64,000 nt of DNA from Phoronis australis (Eukaryota > Phoronida > Phoronidae): contig NMRA01000599.1 in assembly GCA_002633005.1 (NCBI GenBank), forward strand, positions 89,954 to 153,953. Direction: 5' to 3'. This document shows, one piece after another, positions 1-13,100 of the stretch (position 1 is its first letter; every line of letters starts with the position of its first letter). The translations under genes were made by a program, and so were the position numbers. The notes under the pieces were generated by a model that was not told the DNA's origin, did no database searches, and was given only the letters and a program-made list of their open reading frames with translations.

Positions 1-340
1 CTCAGCGTGATAGGATTCTAGTTACGTTACCAACAAGAATATGAAGACCATCAGTGACTCAAGGAAATGTGTCAGACTCGAAAACAGTAAAAATGGCCAC
101 TAGGAGGTGCAAAATAACTTGAATCCATCATGGGCCTATGTGCCAAGTTTCATGAAAATCCGTTGAAAACCTTTGAAGATACAGAGGTAAACGTAAAACA
201 TAAAATTGCCACTAGGGGCCACACTGGTAATCAGATCTGTCTGAAATTCGTCATCTGTCTTCAGCTTCATAGGAAAAAAAACATCAGCCAAATCTCATCA
301 AGATTTTGTGACGGGGATTGAGGAGATATAGCTGTGGATG
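1..340 (+). repeat. Diverged interspersed repeat, copy 1
   Basis: The stretch around 190-300 (AAAATTGCCACTAGGGGCCA, then an ATCAGATCTGTCTG block) is matched in reverse complement at about 13440-13655, inside a POM121 intron. Both copies carry CTAGTGGC-type cores and comparable spacing. No coding frame is convincing. It looks like an old dispersed element; family unknown. Confidence 0.55.
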
Positions 341-813
341 CCCGGACGCCCAAACGTAGGTGACTGCAATATGCGCCCACATATGAATATGTGAGCGCAT
401 AAAAATGAATGGCAACCTTCTGTTTGGCAAAACCTGGATTGGGAAACTGAACCAGTTAATATTTTTGATCGTTTCGCTGTTGCTGTTAAAGTTTATACCT
501 GTGTCAACTGAGTACATAACAATATAGAAGAAATAGAAGCATTCACAAAATAGTCAGTTGTCAAATGGAATATGACAAAATATCAACTTTGGCCATTTTA
601 GTCCAAAAGTAGCGAAACTTGACAGTACAACGCGAAGCTGTGTCCCTTAAAGTTGGCTGGCATACCGTCCATCCAGTCACTGAAAGCTAACTATCACTCA
701 CCACAGTACACTGAAAAGGCCATCGAAACATGTCAGGGTAGCAGCGGAACCTTGCGAGCGATATAAACTCTTGCATTCTGAAAATAAAAACGCATCACAA
801 GAGATTAATATAC

Positions 814-924
814 AGGTAAGGCAAAGCCACTTAAGTCCATGTTCCCAAGTTACAGTGGCGCCACCTTCAGCTGTTCCATCCACAATGTTGAAGACGGATG
901 TCTTATCATGTCTTTGATTGGTCA
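814..924 (-). CDS. Unidentified gene, second candidate exon
   Basis: The acceptor is at 925-926. The exon enters in phase 1 and stays open for 36 codons. The donor near 813 is weak, so the right-hand boundary of the peptide is uncertain. Confidence 0.3.
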
Positions 925-1485
925 CTGTACTCCTCCAACAAAAATTCAAACAAGGTGCAAATTGAATGTCATGTTGTCGAGTAACTATTACACGTTATTT
1001 ACACTTACTGGGCATGTCACTGTTATTTTTACTGCTAAATAAAAGAGTACCACAGTACTTTGGAACACAATTTCACTTATTTAACATAAAATCAAAAAAA
1101 TGGGCTTTTCAAACACGAGTCAAGATTTACAAAAAATGGTGCAGCTTCATGTTTTCATAACGTAGGGAGAACACCGGCGAAAGTAAATATTCCCGAGGTC
1201 TCATCTACTGCCAGCTAAGCATCAAATAAGGACACAAAATGAACGCAAAAGGTCAACAACTCAAAATTAAGGCTCTGAAAATGCTACAAACATTTCTACT
1301 CACAAGTGCAACAGACTGCTGCTCCCATAATTTACAAAGTTTTGCCTCACAGGTCCTTTATCTTACCTTTTAACTTGCCAGGTAAGACTCGAATAGGATA
1401 CACTTCTTCAACAGTGAACTGATTGACACCAGACTTATTTAAGAGGTCGTCCTTCGACAACGGCAGCACGAAGTCGAAACTCATA
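814..1485 (-). CDS. Candidate two-exon start of an unidentified gene
   Basis: On the minus strand an acceptor (TTTTTGTTACAG) is followed one base later by ATG at 1484. The frame encodes 39 residues beginning MSFDFVLPLSKDDLLNKSGV and ends in a good donor (AAAG|GTAAGA) at 1367. The next candidate exon, 924-814, opens after GAGTACAG. Its frame continues in the same phase (1) and encodes a segment including TSVFNIVDGTAEGGATVTWE; its donor (T|GTATAT) is weak. The acceptor before the ATG implies a 5'UTR exon further right, toward the POM121 promoter. I do not recognise the product, and later exons would lie beyond the left edge. The splice signals and matching phase favour a real gene, but both exons are short and unconfirmed. 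Confidence 0.4.
1367..1485 (-). CDS. Unidentified gene, first coding exon
   Basis: The acceptor is at 1486-1487, the start codon at 1482-1484 and the donor GTAAGA at 1366 and below. The 39-residue peptide has a charged, conserved-looking sequence containing EEVYPIRVLPGKLK. It ends in phase 1. Confidence 0.42.
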
Positions 1486-3400
1486 CTGTAACAAAAACAG
1501 TAATGAGGATTATAAAATTAAACTTAATAAAATGTGCTATTAGTGTTGTCTACAACCTGTTTTATGAGTATGCTGCTGTGACCTGCTTGCCAGCACTTGT
1601 GACATGTTTGAATGACCCGTCAACATTTGTGTGTGTGTGTTTGTGCGTGCGTGTGTGGGCAACACAGCTCGGTACTGCTTGTAAATAAAAATTTATGGCC
1701 ATCAGTTCTTATAGGTACAACGTATATGAATAAATGTTGCTTTTGGGCACTGTTGTGCATTACTACTTAAGTACATTGGGTAACAAATTGGATAAATATG
1801 CAATTAAATAGTGCAACTGTCAGCACTTTTACATAACAGAGAATGTCAGCCGCCTTGTGCATTCTAATGACAGTTTGGGTTTCCAGTTTTGCAGAACACC
1901 GAATGGTTCCAACTTGAGTTTCTCATGCACGCGGACAAGTATTACATGCTTACTAGTCACCTTGATCTCGAAATATTTTTACACATAGTGTACCTAATTA
2001 TTGGACAGAACCTAAATATCGGACATTTCATAGAATCTTACTTGAACCATAATCTGAGAATTAAATGACACCAATTTTTGTTCCGCTGTAATGCATTCAA
2101 TGTACCGGCACTGTCTCGTTTTTTACAGCATTGCCTTGTTTTGATTTCACCGAGAGAGGGTGCAATTTAGACCCCAAGTCGGCCTAGAATGGACAATCGC
2201 ATAAATCGGTTATAAAAGTTGAAAGTAAAATCTTTTTCCACAATGAAACCATCTCATTGAACTGACAATATGTCAATGTTCCATTTTTTCATTTGTTTTT
2301 TAAACTCAAGTCAAACCCCAACCGCGCACGTGCGGGTGTCCATATCAAGAAGCCAAAGTGACACTAAAAACTGCAGTGAGTTTGCACGTGCTTTAGTTGT
2401 CTGCACTAATTCATCGAAACGACTTGGTGCAGTCATCAGATTTCATTTTATGGATAATTTTGTTGCGAATGGACTTGTAATATGCAGCATATATGTCAAA
2501 ACACTCGAGCTGAAATTTGGCTACAAGGTGCCCGCGGCCATTACGTGGTTAGTCAGTTTTCCGCAGTGTGGCGTATGGGGAAACATGGTGTCCGATATTT
2601 AGGTTCTCCGAAGGTTTGCTTGTTGTGTTTTTTAAAGATCAGTCGGAACATAAGTGTGGATTTCAGTGACAAGATATAGTAACAGAACAATTCTGTGAAG
2701 GTAAGTATTTATTTCCGCAAAGAATTTTCAACAATCCGTAGTATTTTCAATTAAATATAATGCAAAATGTGCCAAAACGTCCGATAATTAGGTCACTTGA
2801 CTGTAAACGTCATTGAAGATTGATGATATTGTTCTACAAATGAGTGATCACTAATGTTAGTGCAACCACTGAACCAGGCTTTCAGTTTCAGATAGTAAAC
2901 TTCCTAATTTAATGATGGGGCCTCATACTAAGATGTCACCTCAATTCAAACAACATAGAGGAGCTTTGAGAAGAAAAAATTATGTCTGGTGTCAGGCAGC
3001 TTTTTACACCAAAATCAATCAAAGATCAGGGTTATGCCAGGGCCAGGGGATACCATAATTTCCCCTCACCTGAAAAAATTGTCAGAAGGCACAGTTACAC
3101 ACACAAGGAGGTAAAGCAGCCTTACTGATTAAAAGTAATTCTAGTCACAGCACAATTCGCAAGACAAATTATCGACATCTGAGTCTGAGACTGACAATCA
3201 GAACGTCATCGGACAGGGCCAGCTGGACCAGGCAGTGCGATGAAAATATTGAACTGAAAACTGGGCCTGAATGAAAGACATCGACATTTTTGAATAGTAC
3301 GAACTGCAGATCAAACAAAAAAGATTTATGAACAAGGACGAGTACACTAATACATTTTAAAAAGCAATTTAACATATCATTTACCTGATCATAAGCACAG
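1486..3400. other. Noncoding stretch left of POM121
   Basis: No convincing exon is visible. A short GT-rich microsatellite lies at about 1628-1660. If the minus-strand gene has a 5'UTR intron, most of this stretch is that intron. Confidence 0.5.
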
Positions 3401-3738
3401 TATTCACCAAATTCTGTTCAAATCTGTTTACAAAAATGGCCGCCTTTTTCGAATACGAGGCTGGCCAATCAGCGGTGTCTATTTTACCATAGTGCGAGAA
3501 ATACATAAATTTGTTATATTCTTATGCTATTCGAAAATCAATTTTATCAGTCATTTTGCTCAGATTCTTGAGGAAAAAGTCGTAAAGATTTATTTTATGT
3601 TAAATAAACCATAAAATTATACGCTTTCAATAACGGTGGCATCAATCTTCAAAATCAGTTTTTGAGCGCACGCATTGACCTTTCACCTAAGGTAGCCATT
3701 TTTTAATTTTGAAACATGGTGCGCGGATTGTAACAGAA
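3401..3738. promoter_or_regulatory. Probable POM121 promoter and 5'UTR, possibly bidirectional
   Basis: A strong NF-Y type CCAAT box (GGCCAATCAGCG) lies at 3463-3474. An ATGGCCGCC element resembling a YY1 site lies at 3436-3444. The stretch directly precedes the first coding exon of POM121, and an in-frame TAA at 3688-3690 closes the frame upstream of the start. The unidentified minus-strand gene points away from here, so a shared head-to-head promoter is possible. No TATA box is evident. Transcription start sites are inferred, not seen. Confidence 0.4.
3716..3733 (+). promoter_or_regulatory. Five-codon upstream ORF before POM121
   Basis: ATG at 3716 reads MVRGL then TAA, ending five bases before the POM121 start at 3739. 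If this stretch is unspliced 5'UTR, ribosomes would have to leak past or reinitiate, which would dampen POM121 translation. Confidence 0.4.
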
Positions 3739-4148
3739 ATGAGCACAAAAGTTCACCAAAACGTCTTCATCAGCGGTGGATTTTTGTGCATGGGACTTTT
3801 GATTTTAAATTTTGGAATATTCGTCACCATTTTTATAGTTTTACTTTTTACTGTATGTGCTTACGTGGTAGATTTTTACCGGAAAAGTCAGAATCGGCGA
3901 ATTCGTCTGTCTTCTCACGCCGCGCGAACCATGAAGCGTAGATCCGAAAAAGAACAACTTTTTGCCAGTTCATCGCAGTGGGAGAAGTCTGGAAATACAT
4001 CTCTAAACGACGAGAACAAGCATATGTCAGTGCAATCGGCTGGAGGTCCACTGTTGTCTCCATTTTCCTCATCATTTTCGTCTCTGCCTCGTGTCCGCAG
4101 AAGTCAAATAAGCAGTCCATTGGCATTGTCGTCGAGTAACATTAACAG
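3739..4148 (+). CDS. POM121: POM121 exon 1: membrane anchor
   Basis: It encodes residues 1-136 and ends in phase 2 at CAG|GTAATT. Residues 9-44 are almost wholly hydrophobic, long enough for one long helix or a tight hairpin. They are followed by basic YRKSQNRRIR, as expected on the cytoplasmic or nucleoplasmic side. A Ser-rich linker follows. Confidence 0.85.
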
Positions 4149-7100
4149 GTAATTAGTCAATGACATTTGCAGGTAGAAGTCATTGCTGTGCCATTGTTAT
4201 TAACATTTAAAAATTTAATTTTGCCATGTAATTCAGATTTTAAATCTGCACTTAGTTAGTGCTGTCTTTTGAAACCATTATCAGATGGATTGTCTGGTTC
4301 ATATTTTGGGGCAGTGGGTCAGCTGGTCTACCAACTTTCCTTTTAGTATTAGGGACCGCAAGTGATGGAATAGAATTTGGAAACAAGTAACTTTTTATGT
4401 GGTTGTTAGACCCCCATAAAAATTTCAAAATACAGCAAATGTCATCAAATGAAGCATGCATTATATATGAATTGACTTATGGTGACTTTGGAGTCAATTT
4501 AGTCAACATAATTTGAACATATCCTTAAAAATCTGTCAAAGTTCACTCACACTTCTCTTGCCGGGTGCCGTGTTGAGGATGTGAAATCATGCCAGATCAG
4601 GAACCAACACTAACGATTGAAGGGACATAAATCTTTCAAAGTCCTCCGGCTGTCTTCCCATGCTACTTTTTGCAAGTGTTAGCAGCCAAGTTACGCACTC
4701 CGCTCAGTCTCGCACTTTGTGGCAGAACTCGCGTGACATCAATTAAATGCTTTGTGGCTTTTGTGCACGGCGAAAAATTAATGGCGACTATAAAATTGGG
4801 AGTTGGAATTCTTCACCTTAGTCATCTTAATTCCCATGAACATGCTTCATTGAAAATATGCATAGAACTGACAATTTGAAGTGTTAAATGTATTTTTGAT
4901 GATTTGAAAACCTCGTATTCAGTGACCCAATCTGGGTTATGGCCTGTTTTAAATACACGAGGATGAAATGAACACAGAGACGTATGAGGAGCATTGCAGC
5001 NGGAATTAAACACATCGACAACCTCATAAGGTGTTCCTCTATGCGCAAAAGGTATTTGTAACAACGTGACTTTGATGGTTTAGTAGGTGCGAGGCATAAT
5101 TCGCCGAAAAGCTTCCGGCGTACAGAGCGCCTATAGCCTCTACATCGCCTCTGCTTCGGGCCAACAGAAGCGATGGTCATTGCCTACTGGTCTACCAACT
5201 TTCCTTTTAGTATTAGGGACCGCAAGTGATGGAATAGAATTTGGAAACAAGTAACTTTTTATGTGGTTATTAGACCCCCATAAAAATTTCAAAATACAGC
5301 AAATGTCATCAAATGAAGCATGCATTATATATGAATTGACTTATGGTGACTTTGGAGTCAATTTAGTCAACATAATTTGAACATATCCTTAAAAATCTGT
5401 CAAAGTTCACTCACGCTTCTCTTGCCGGGTGCCGTGTTGAGGATGTGAAATCATGCCAGATCGGGAACCAACACTAACGATTGAAGGGACATAAATCTTA
5501 CAAAGTCCTCCGGCTGTCTTCCCATGCTACTTTTTGCAAGTGTTAGCAGCCAAGTTACGCGCTCCGCTCAGTCTCACACTTTGTGGCAGAACTCGCGTGA
5601 CATCAATTAAATGCTTTGTGGCTTTTGTGCACGGCGAAAAATTAACGGCGACTATAAAATTGGGAGTTGGAATTCTTCACCTTAGTCATCTTAATTCCCA
5701 TGAACATGCTTCATTGAAAATATGCATAGAACTGACAATTTGAAGTGTTAAATGTATTTTTGATGATTTGAAAACCTCGTATTCAGTGACCCAATCTGGG
5801 TTATGGCCTGTTTTAAATACACGAGGATGAAATGAACACAGAGACGTATGAGGAGCATTGCAGCCTCTCTCCAGCCAACTGTGGGGGCTGCGTGTTGCCT
5901 GGTATTGGGACAGATTGGCTAATCCTGTACTGGAAGTTGTCCTATTTAAAGACCGTAGTTTTCTGTTTGCTGAGAACATGAAAGCTGTCAGACTCCATGA
6001 ATTCTGTCCGTTTTCCATGATCATGGAAACTTAGGATATATACATATTCCAAAAGGTAATTCAGGGTAGTGAAGTTTATCCTCTCCGTTGAACTTGAACT
6101 TAAACATTTTGATAATCTCCCCGATGTCTTGTTTTAGATCTTATGACGTCTCAAACCAAAGTCTGAGAGTTTCTTCATCGTTCGTTGACACACAAAAGAC
6201 CTATCCAACACATCTTCAGAAATATCACAGTCTTGGTAAGAACCTTTTGGAGTATTGCGAAAACAACGCTTGTCACTATGTTAGTTATTGTTAAGTGCTT
6301 GAATACCTGTTTATGAGATAGCCTCTGTTTATGCCGAGGATTACAGTGGAGTTAGTTTTTTTAGTTGTGTCGATTGACCAGTGCTTTTGCTGTGTTACTT
6401 AATTGTGGAACATTTTTTTAAGGAATGATGCCATCAGTTCGTCTGAGCAGAAACGTTCTCAACGAGCGGAACGCCAAATCGCTACGAAGTCCTGTCACTG
6501 TAAAAATTGCTCCCCCAGAATCCTTCAAAGTGACCAGCCCCGTGTAAGTTTCAAGGGTGACTTTTGTGTTCATTAGCAGAACGTGGATGGTACCACTCGT
6601 GTTAACTTTGTATTCTTACTGTCTGCATTTGGTGGGTAGTCTTACCATTACTCTCATCAAGTTCTGTGTTCTGAGGTCTGTCTAATGAAAACTGATGTAA
6701 GAATTAAACAGAAATTAGGTCCTCTCATGATCGCGTCACGATCTGAAAATAATTTATAGGACTTATCTTAGTAACTAGCAGTCATGTGTACACATTTTCA
6801 GGTATTGCGTTTTTGCTCAAGTGAGATTTAATTCACTTTCGGAAATTGTTGTGTGTAGTAGCGCAAGACAAGTTTCTGTCTTAAGTCGTAATTCACATTT
6901 TATCAAACAGACCCCTAGTCATTGTGTTGTGAAATGATTAAACTCCGTACATACACATGGTGTGTACCAATTTTCGTATGTCCACAAAAATATGGTGGTG
7001 GCTTGTAGTGAGCATCTTATCTGTCTATCCATCGTTTTCTTTTTCGAACAACTTGACAGATCGTGATGAAATTTGGTTCCAGTTTATTTTGCGGGGAGGC

Positions 7101-10100
7101 GTTGGCACTAGTTTAATTTTGGACGGATTCGACTACTGTGGTACTGTTGGCCATTTTGGTTTTCAATAAGAGATTCCTTGTCCACCAATTTTTGGTGAAA
7201 CAACTTTACTTAATTATGCTAAAACTTGACCCAGTAGTGTTTGATGGAATTTACCGGTACGAGTTGCTTTTCAGAAAGATTCGTTTCCATAACGCCCCCT
7301 GTTTGCCATTTTACTGTTCAATGAGATTTTCTTTGCTTTTTGATTCTCGTCACAATGTCATGGCAAATTTTGATGGAATTTGGCGCAAGGTTTATGGTTG
7401 GAATGTGTCGTAACCGGTCGATTTTCAGACTCCTGACATCCCCTGTTGACCAATTTAGTGTTCGGTAACATTTTTCATGTGCATCAATTATTGTCAAAAC
7501 AGCTAGACAGATTATGATAAAGCTTGACCCACTGGTTGCGCAGCTGATTATCAGATTGTAGCAACTCTCGTTGAGTGTTGAAGATATTACTTGGCTGTTG
7601 ATTATTGTCTAAATGACTTGATGGACCTTGACAGAGAACTGATGCACCAGTTCCAGTCGAATTAGTCTACTTATATCGCATGATGCTAATCAACACCCCT
7701 AGAGGCGTATTATCTGTTCTACAGTCATTAGCATAGTTCAATGCTTTTCTCTTTTTCAGTACTTGTGTATTAGCCATAAAAATGTCTGAATGTTGATGGT
7801 AGGGCATCCAAGTGGAACATAAGGTTCCCTGCCAGTAGCTCCACGTTAGTAATGGTGTATTAACATTTTGACTTTCTGTTTGAGTGGAAATTTGATGAAT
7901 GTAATGAAGTTACTGTAAAAAGATTACAGTTTCATATTGTTGTTGTTAGTCATTGGCCTGTTTTTTTCTCAATTCTTGGTGAAGCCTCGGTACTTTCTTT
8001 ACTCCTCTATTTTACCGTTCTCTAAAAGGTAATGCAATACGATGTAATAATTTCTGTAGATTGCATCTTTCTGAACACGAGTCGATTATTCCATACACGT
8101 TCATAGCCATTACTTACATATCCGACCTCACTGCTCGTTCACAATGTTTCCAGTTTCACTCGGACTCGTGTACAAGCCAGCGAGGACGTAGATCCGTGCG
8201 ACACCCAAGCAGTCCTTTCAGCCTTACGTGAGAAAAGGTAACGTCTGTTTGATTAAGAAAAATGCGCACACCTACGTGTGTGATGGCGTTACTGTTGACA
8301 CGCGTGTGTACTGTAGGTACAAAACTTTGTGAGAATGGCACTGTATTGCTCTGCTTATGCATCAATAGCAAATAAAGCTCTTGAGGTTGTGTTTGACCTT
8401 AGGAAAATGACCGAACTAATGGTAGGTTAATGAATTCAAAAATCAAATTCTACAGGCTTTCTGCTTAAGAAAATTATATCAGTGGTTTTGTTGTTATTTG
8501 GCTATTAAAATGCTGACTTGTCGATAAGATAATTAATAACTGTTGCAAAGCCATTTTTCATTTGCACCATAATAACATTATTTGTGTACTGAGCTCTGGG
8601 TAGGCTTGAACATATTTTTCTACCTTTTCAAGCAAGCATTTTTCTTACCAGTGTGTTGTTTGTACTCTCTGTCAGTGTTAATCCACCTCGACGTTTTCAG
8701 GAAAAGAACTTCTCACGATGAGGAAGGAATCCCGCTTGTACTGTCAGATGCCAAGCGAAGGTATAGTGATTAGAACATGGAGAAGGGTCATGGTCACTTA
8801 CATGGTTTCCGCATTTTGAGAATCGTGCATCAAACTGGTTTTCAAAATGCAGGATTCTGTTAGCGATTACTTCCAGAAGTGTATAATAAACTTTGAGAGA
8901 TGTTGAAATTTCTTGACTGATGGGTAATCTTCTCTCTCAGCAGAAATGTCAGCTAATTGATGAATAATTCTTGCACGACACTAGGTTATATGTTGATGTT
9001 TTCACTCGTAATTTGTTACTAAAGCTAGTATTGGTTTCAAGATTAGAGCCTGGTGGTTGAAAGTGTGAGCAGTTGTTCAAAATGTGAGCCTGGTAATTGG
9101 TCACTCTCAAAACAGCCTGCTGAGGACGTGACATTCCACTGTGTTAGTGCTGCAGTCGCTCAAAGTGCATTTTTTAAGTTGATAAAACCTCCCAGCAGTG
9201 GGGCGGATGGCAATGCCAAATTTTTTTACCGACGCTCCTTTCAGTAAACCTTTAATTGAAAGCTCACCATAGCAGAACATTTCATAAGTTTTTTCATGTT
9301 TCTTAACGGAAATATGTTTAAGAATGTTTTTGATTCCTTTATAGTGCGTTTTTCATGGCAGAGATTGTAAACTTGAGGTGTAATTCAGTACCTGCTTTGC
9401 AAAATGGTGTGGTTTTGAGATGTGTAATTTCAACAATTACAATTTTTACTTGAATGGGAAAAAATACTTAACTGTAATTTGTGGGTAAACTATTGGTAGA
9501 TACCAAATACTTCTAGCAGTGAAACTGTATGCATTCTCTTGGATCTGTTATTGTACAGGCGAGCGGGTCCCACGGATGACGAACCCGTGATCATAGCGTC
9601 TGGTACGCCCAACGGTGTGCCTGGAATGCACTTCACCCCCGTCAACAGCCTGAAGCGACCTGCGGAGGTTGATTCCATGAACCCGACCCCAGAGTTGACC
9701 TCGCCGCCCAGCAGAAAGGTCGTGAAGCAGACCCCCTCCAGGAACAACCATATTCTGAGCTCCTACAGTTCTTCGAAACGTTTCCTTGAGAAAACGGTTA
9801 GTCTTGCTTTTCATTTCCCTTTTCTCGTGTATTTCTTTTTCGTTTTTTAAAACAGAAAGATGTTTCAGGGAACAAAAAATTCTTGTTTTCTTAGTTTTCA
9901 GGTTCTACTTTACTATTTCAAAGTAATAAGTAACATAACATAAAAATAGTCTTTGAAATGCCTTGTTTTCCTAGTGTCTAGAATTACTCCATAGCTGTGA
10001 TTTGCTGATTCCTTACTGTACGCCCTGTTTATGGTTTAACAAAACCCAAAAAGGTCAGCTGCGAAACGATTGTTGATCGATTTGGGGTATTATATTCTCA

Positions 10101-13100
10101 ATTGGGGGTAATTAAAAACAGCAAATATTAGAAGTGTTTTGTCTGCTATTGAAGTATGGGAATTTTGTTCTAAAAGTCAATTTTGTGACAGAAGCAAAGA
10201 CTCCATGAATTTCAACCGCTCTCTGTTATCCTAGAACACTAAGGACTGTACTGTCGGCTCTGTTGTCTTATTCAAATATCAGTTATAGAAAGCATGTATG
10301 ACTTGGCCAGAGTGATGAAACGTTGCCATAGAAATAATCAGAGAAAGGTGAAGGTCAATCAGTAATTAGAATTCATAACCCGTGCAATTAACTGAGGCTG
10401 ACTGCCCCATTCCAGGCATCGGAGAACCAAGGGAAGCGTCAGCGACAGTCTAGCCGTGCCAGCACTCCTGTTGGCGTGAGCAAAAAGCTGAACACTGGAG
10501 GCGACTCGAAACGTTCGAGCCGTAAGAGCTCACCAGCGTAAGTCAAGCCACTCAAACTGACGCGAGTTGTCTGATCCACGTCACTGTCTTCTGATTTGCT
10601 AATCAGAGAAATGAACAATTAGCTCTACTATTTGTTTTATTATTACTCACAGTGTGTCTACTGTGTCGGTTGATTTTGTTGTCAACTTAGTTGGAGCATC
10701 TTGGATATTTTGTGGTCTCAAGTTTCTCCGCGGAGGTGTACGTTATCTGCGCATGTGCAAACTTCAGTCATACTGCCAGTCATTCTCCAGTTTAGAAGTC
10801 ACTGAAGTCTGAAAATGCAGAGGTGAAGGTAGAAATTGGGAGAAATTGGAGGCCACTATCTTATTTATTTGGAAAATATGTGATTTTTGGTTTCAGCAGT
10901 GCATTTTTTGTGAATTAGGCTTTTTGAAGTGAACCTGCGTAACCCAGGTCCATGTACACTTCCAAGCACTGTGTCCAACGAACCCACCTACCAAAAATGT
11001 TTGAGATCCATTCCAGTTTCCTTGAGTCTACATAGTGTAGAATTCAGTAATGCTAGGACCTTGCTAAAAAGCAAGACTTCACGAGATTACGCGAGACTTT
11101 GCTGTGTATTTTCGATGAGAGCACGTGATTTTGGCTAGATTTTTCTAGCAGCGAGACAACCACTGAACTCTACCCTGAAATCGTAAAACCAGTGCAGAAC
11201 ACCTTACAATGTGTATTGGGAAATGTAGGGGAATCATGCGGTACTTTTGTCGTAGAAACCACGGAAAGACCATGAAGAAACAAAGCTTTTTGTTACTCGT
11301 TTCTTTAGTCTTCAATCCTATAACATAAAAAAATATAAGCATATAAAATTGCCTCCTAGGTGACACACCTATATACTCAGCACGCATCTTCTTTAGCTTA
11401 ATTAGGTCAAATAATGCCAAAACACAGCCACACACATCGTATTCAAAGCGTTTAGCAAAATTGATTTTTTGTTCGTTTGTGCCGTTTTAACCGTGTTCAT
11501 GTATGGCGCTTCAGCATCTCAATATGCATTTTCTTGCAATAGTTACAAGATGGCACACATTTGAATTTGCATGCATTTAGAAATGAGAGAATGATGTCTA
11601 ATTTAGTAAAGTGTTCAAATCACCCGTGAAAAGATTGACATAGACGGGTGGCATTTACATTTCTCGTCTGTTGCTGCATATTACTACCAAATGAATACGG
11701 TCTCCCAGGTTGCTAATACATTTCTGTAGTGATAGCCGATCTCTCATTGGTGTTGGCTGTAGTCACATGACCCTAATCTTCTGTGAGTAGGCACAGAATG
11801 GACAAATCAGCTCAATTTCCCATCTGGTTGATAGTGTCTTGTTTTGCCATTGTAGTGTCAGTGTCCAAGGGGATGAACAGGAAAAGAGTGAGAAGAACTC
11901 ACAGTCGTCTACCTCCCTAGTGGTGAGTAACAGAGCTGGGACACACACACACATGCATACATTTAAACACATCCATATGTGGTAATGCCTTCCAAACTGG
12001 ACTTGTGACATCCTTTTGAATGAAGACTTCATTGCAATGAACTTGAAGTTGTCAAATTTTGGAAGAGGTGGTTAGGTTTTCTGAATTTTTTTACTTAATG
12101 CTCTGGGTGTTCTCCGTTGCCTCAGAAAAGCAGTCCAGTCATGTTGAGGAATTTTTAGACTGGTGTTATGGCTGTTTGTGGCCTGTTTTGGATTTTGTTT
12201 TTTCACCACCTAAATAGAAGGGTGTGCATTTTTAAATTAATTCATGGTGATGAAAGAATTACTCATGCTGGTAATTGTTAATGTCAGGTGTTTGAAGGTT
12301 ACTCGGTTTCCCTTTTCAGGAGCAGTCGTCTCGGAGCTCCACACCAGCAAACGTGACCCAAAAGCAGCGACTGCAACAGCCATTGAAAGAAGGACGGAGG
12401 CGTACACCTATCTTTGGCGGAACCAGCCACTTTAGACATGTGAGTTCTACTTTCACTTTCGGACTCGTGTGTTCTCTTGTTTTTGTCTTGATGCTTGTGC
12501 CAAAGTTTGCATGTTTCTCAGTTGTGTTCTGATGAGTACAGTACTAACCAAATGTAAAACCAATATTCCATGTGAATTCGGCTGTTGGAAGTCAGTCCGT
12601 CACTTGACCTCGTCCCTCTTTGGTTCTGTATAACAAACCCAAGCAATTATACGCCATTCACTGGTAGGTTACCTCAGTTTTCAAAAGTACACTCAGCATT
12701 ACCTTGTTTCGTGCTCATTTATGGCCTTAATGCACAAACTTGTTCTCAGACTGTCCTCCATCTCAACAACTTGATGATACATGCTGGGAACAGATGGAAA
12801 CGGGCATTTCGCCGAAAACATGCCTCGAGCATGACACTGTTTGCTTTTTTTCCTTTCACATTGTACACAGCTTTAATAGTCAGTTCCCAGTTATTTATCC
12901 CCATTTTCAAAAGCATGTTGAGAACTTCCCTGGATTACAGTATTGTATTGTGCTGTACGTATTAGAAACTTTGTCTTGGTTACATACAATTATAGATTTT
13001 TGCAATTATTAATTGTTTAAATTTAAATGATGTCACTTTGAGACGGACAATGGCTGTTCCAGGTTCCTAGGGCTGCATTTGCTCCTTCCGTCGAAGACTT

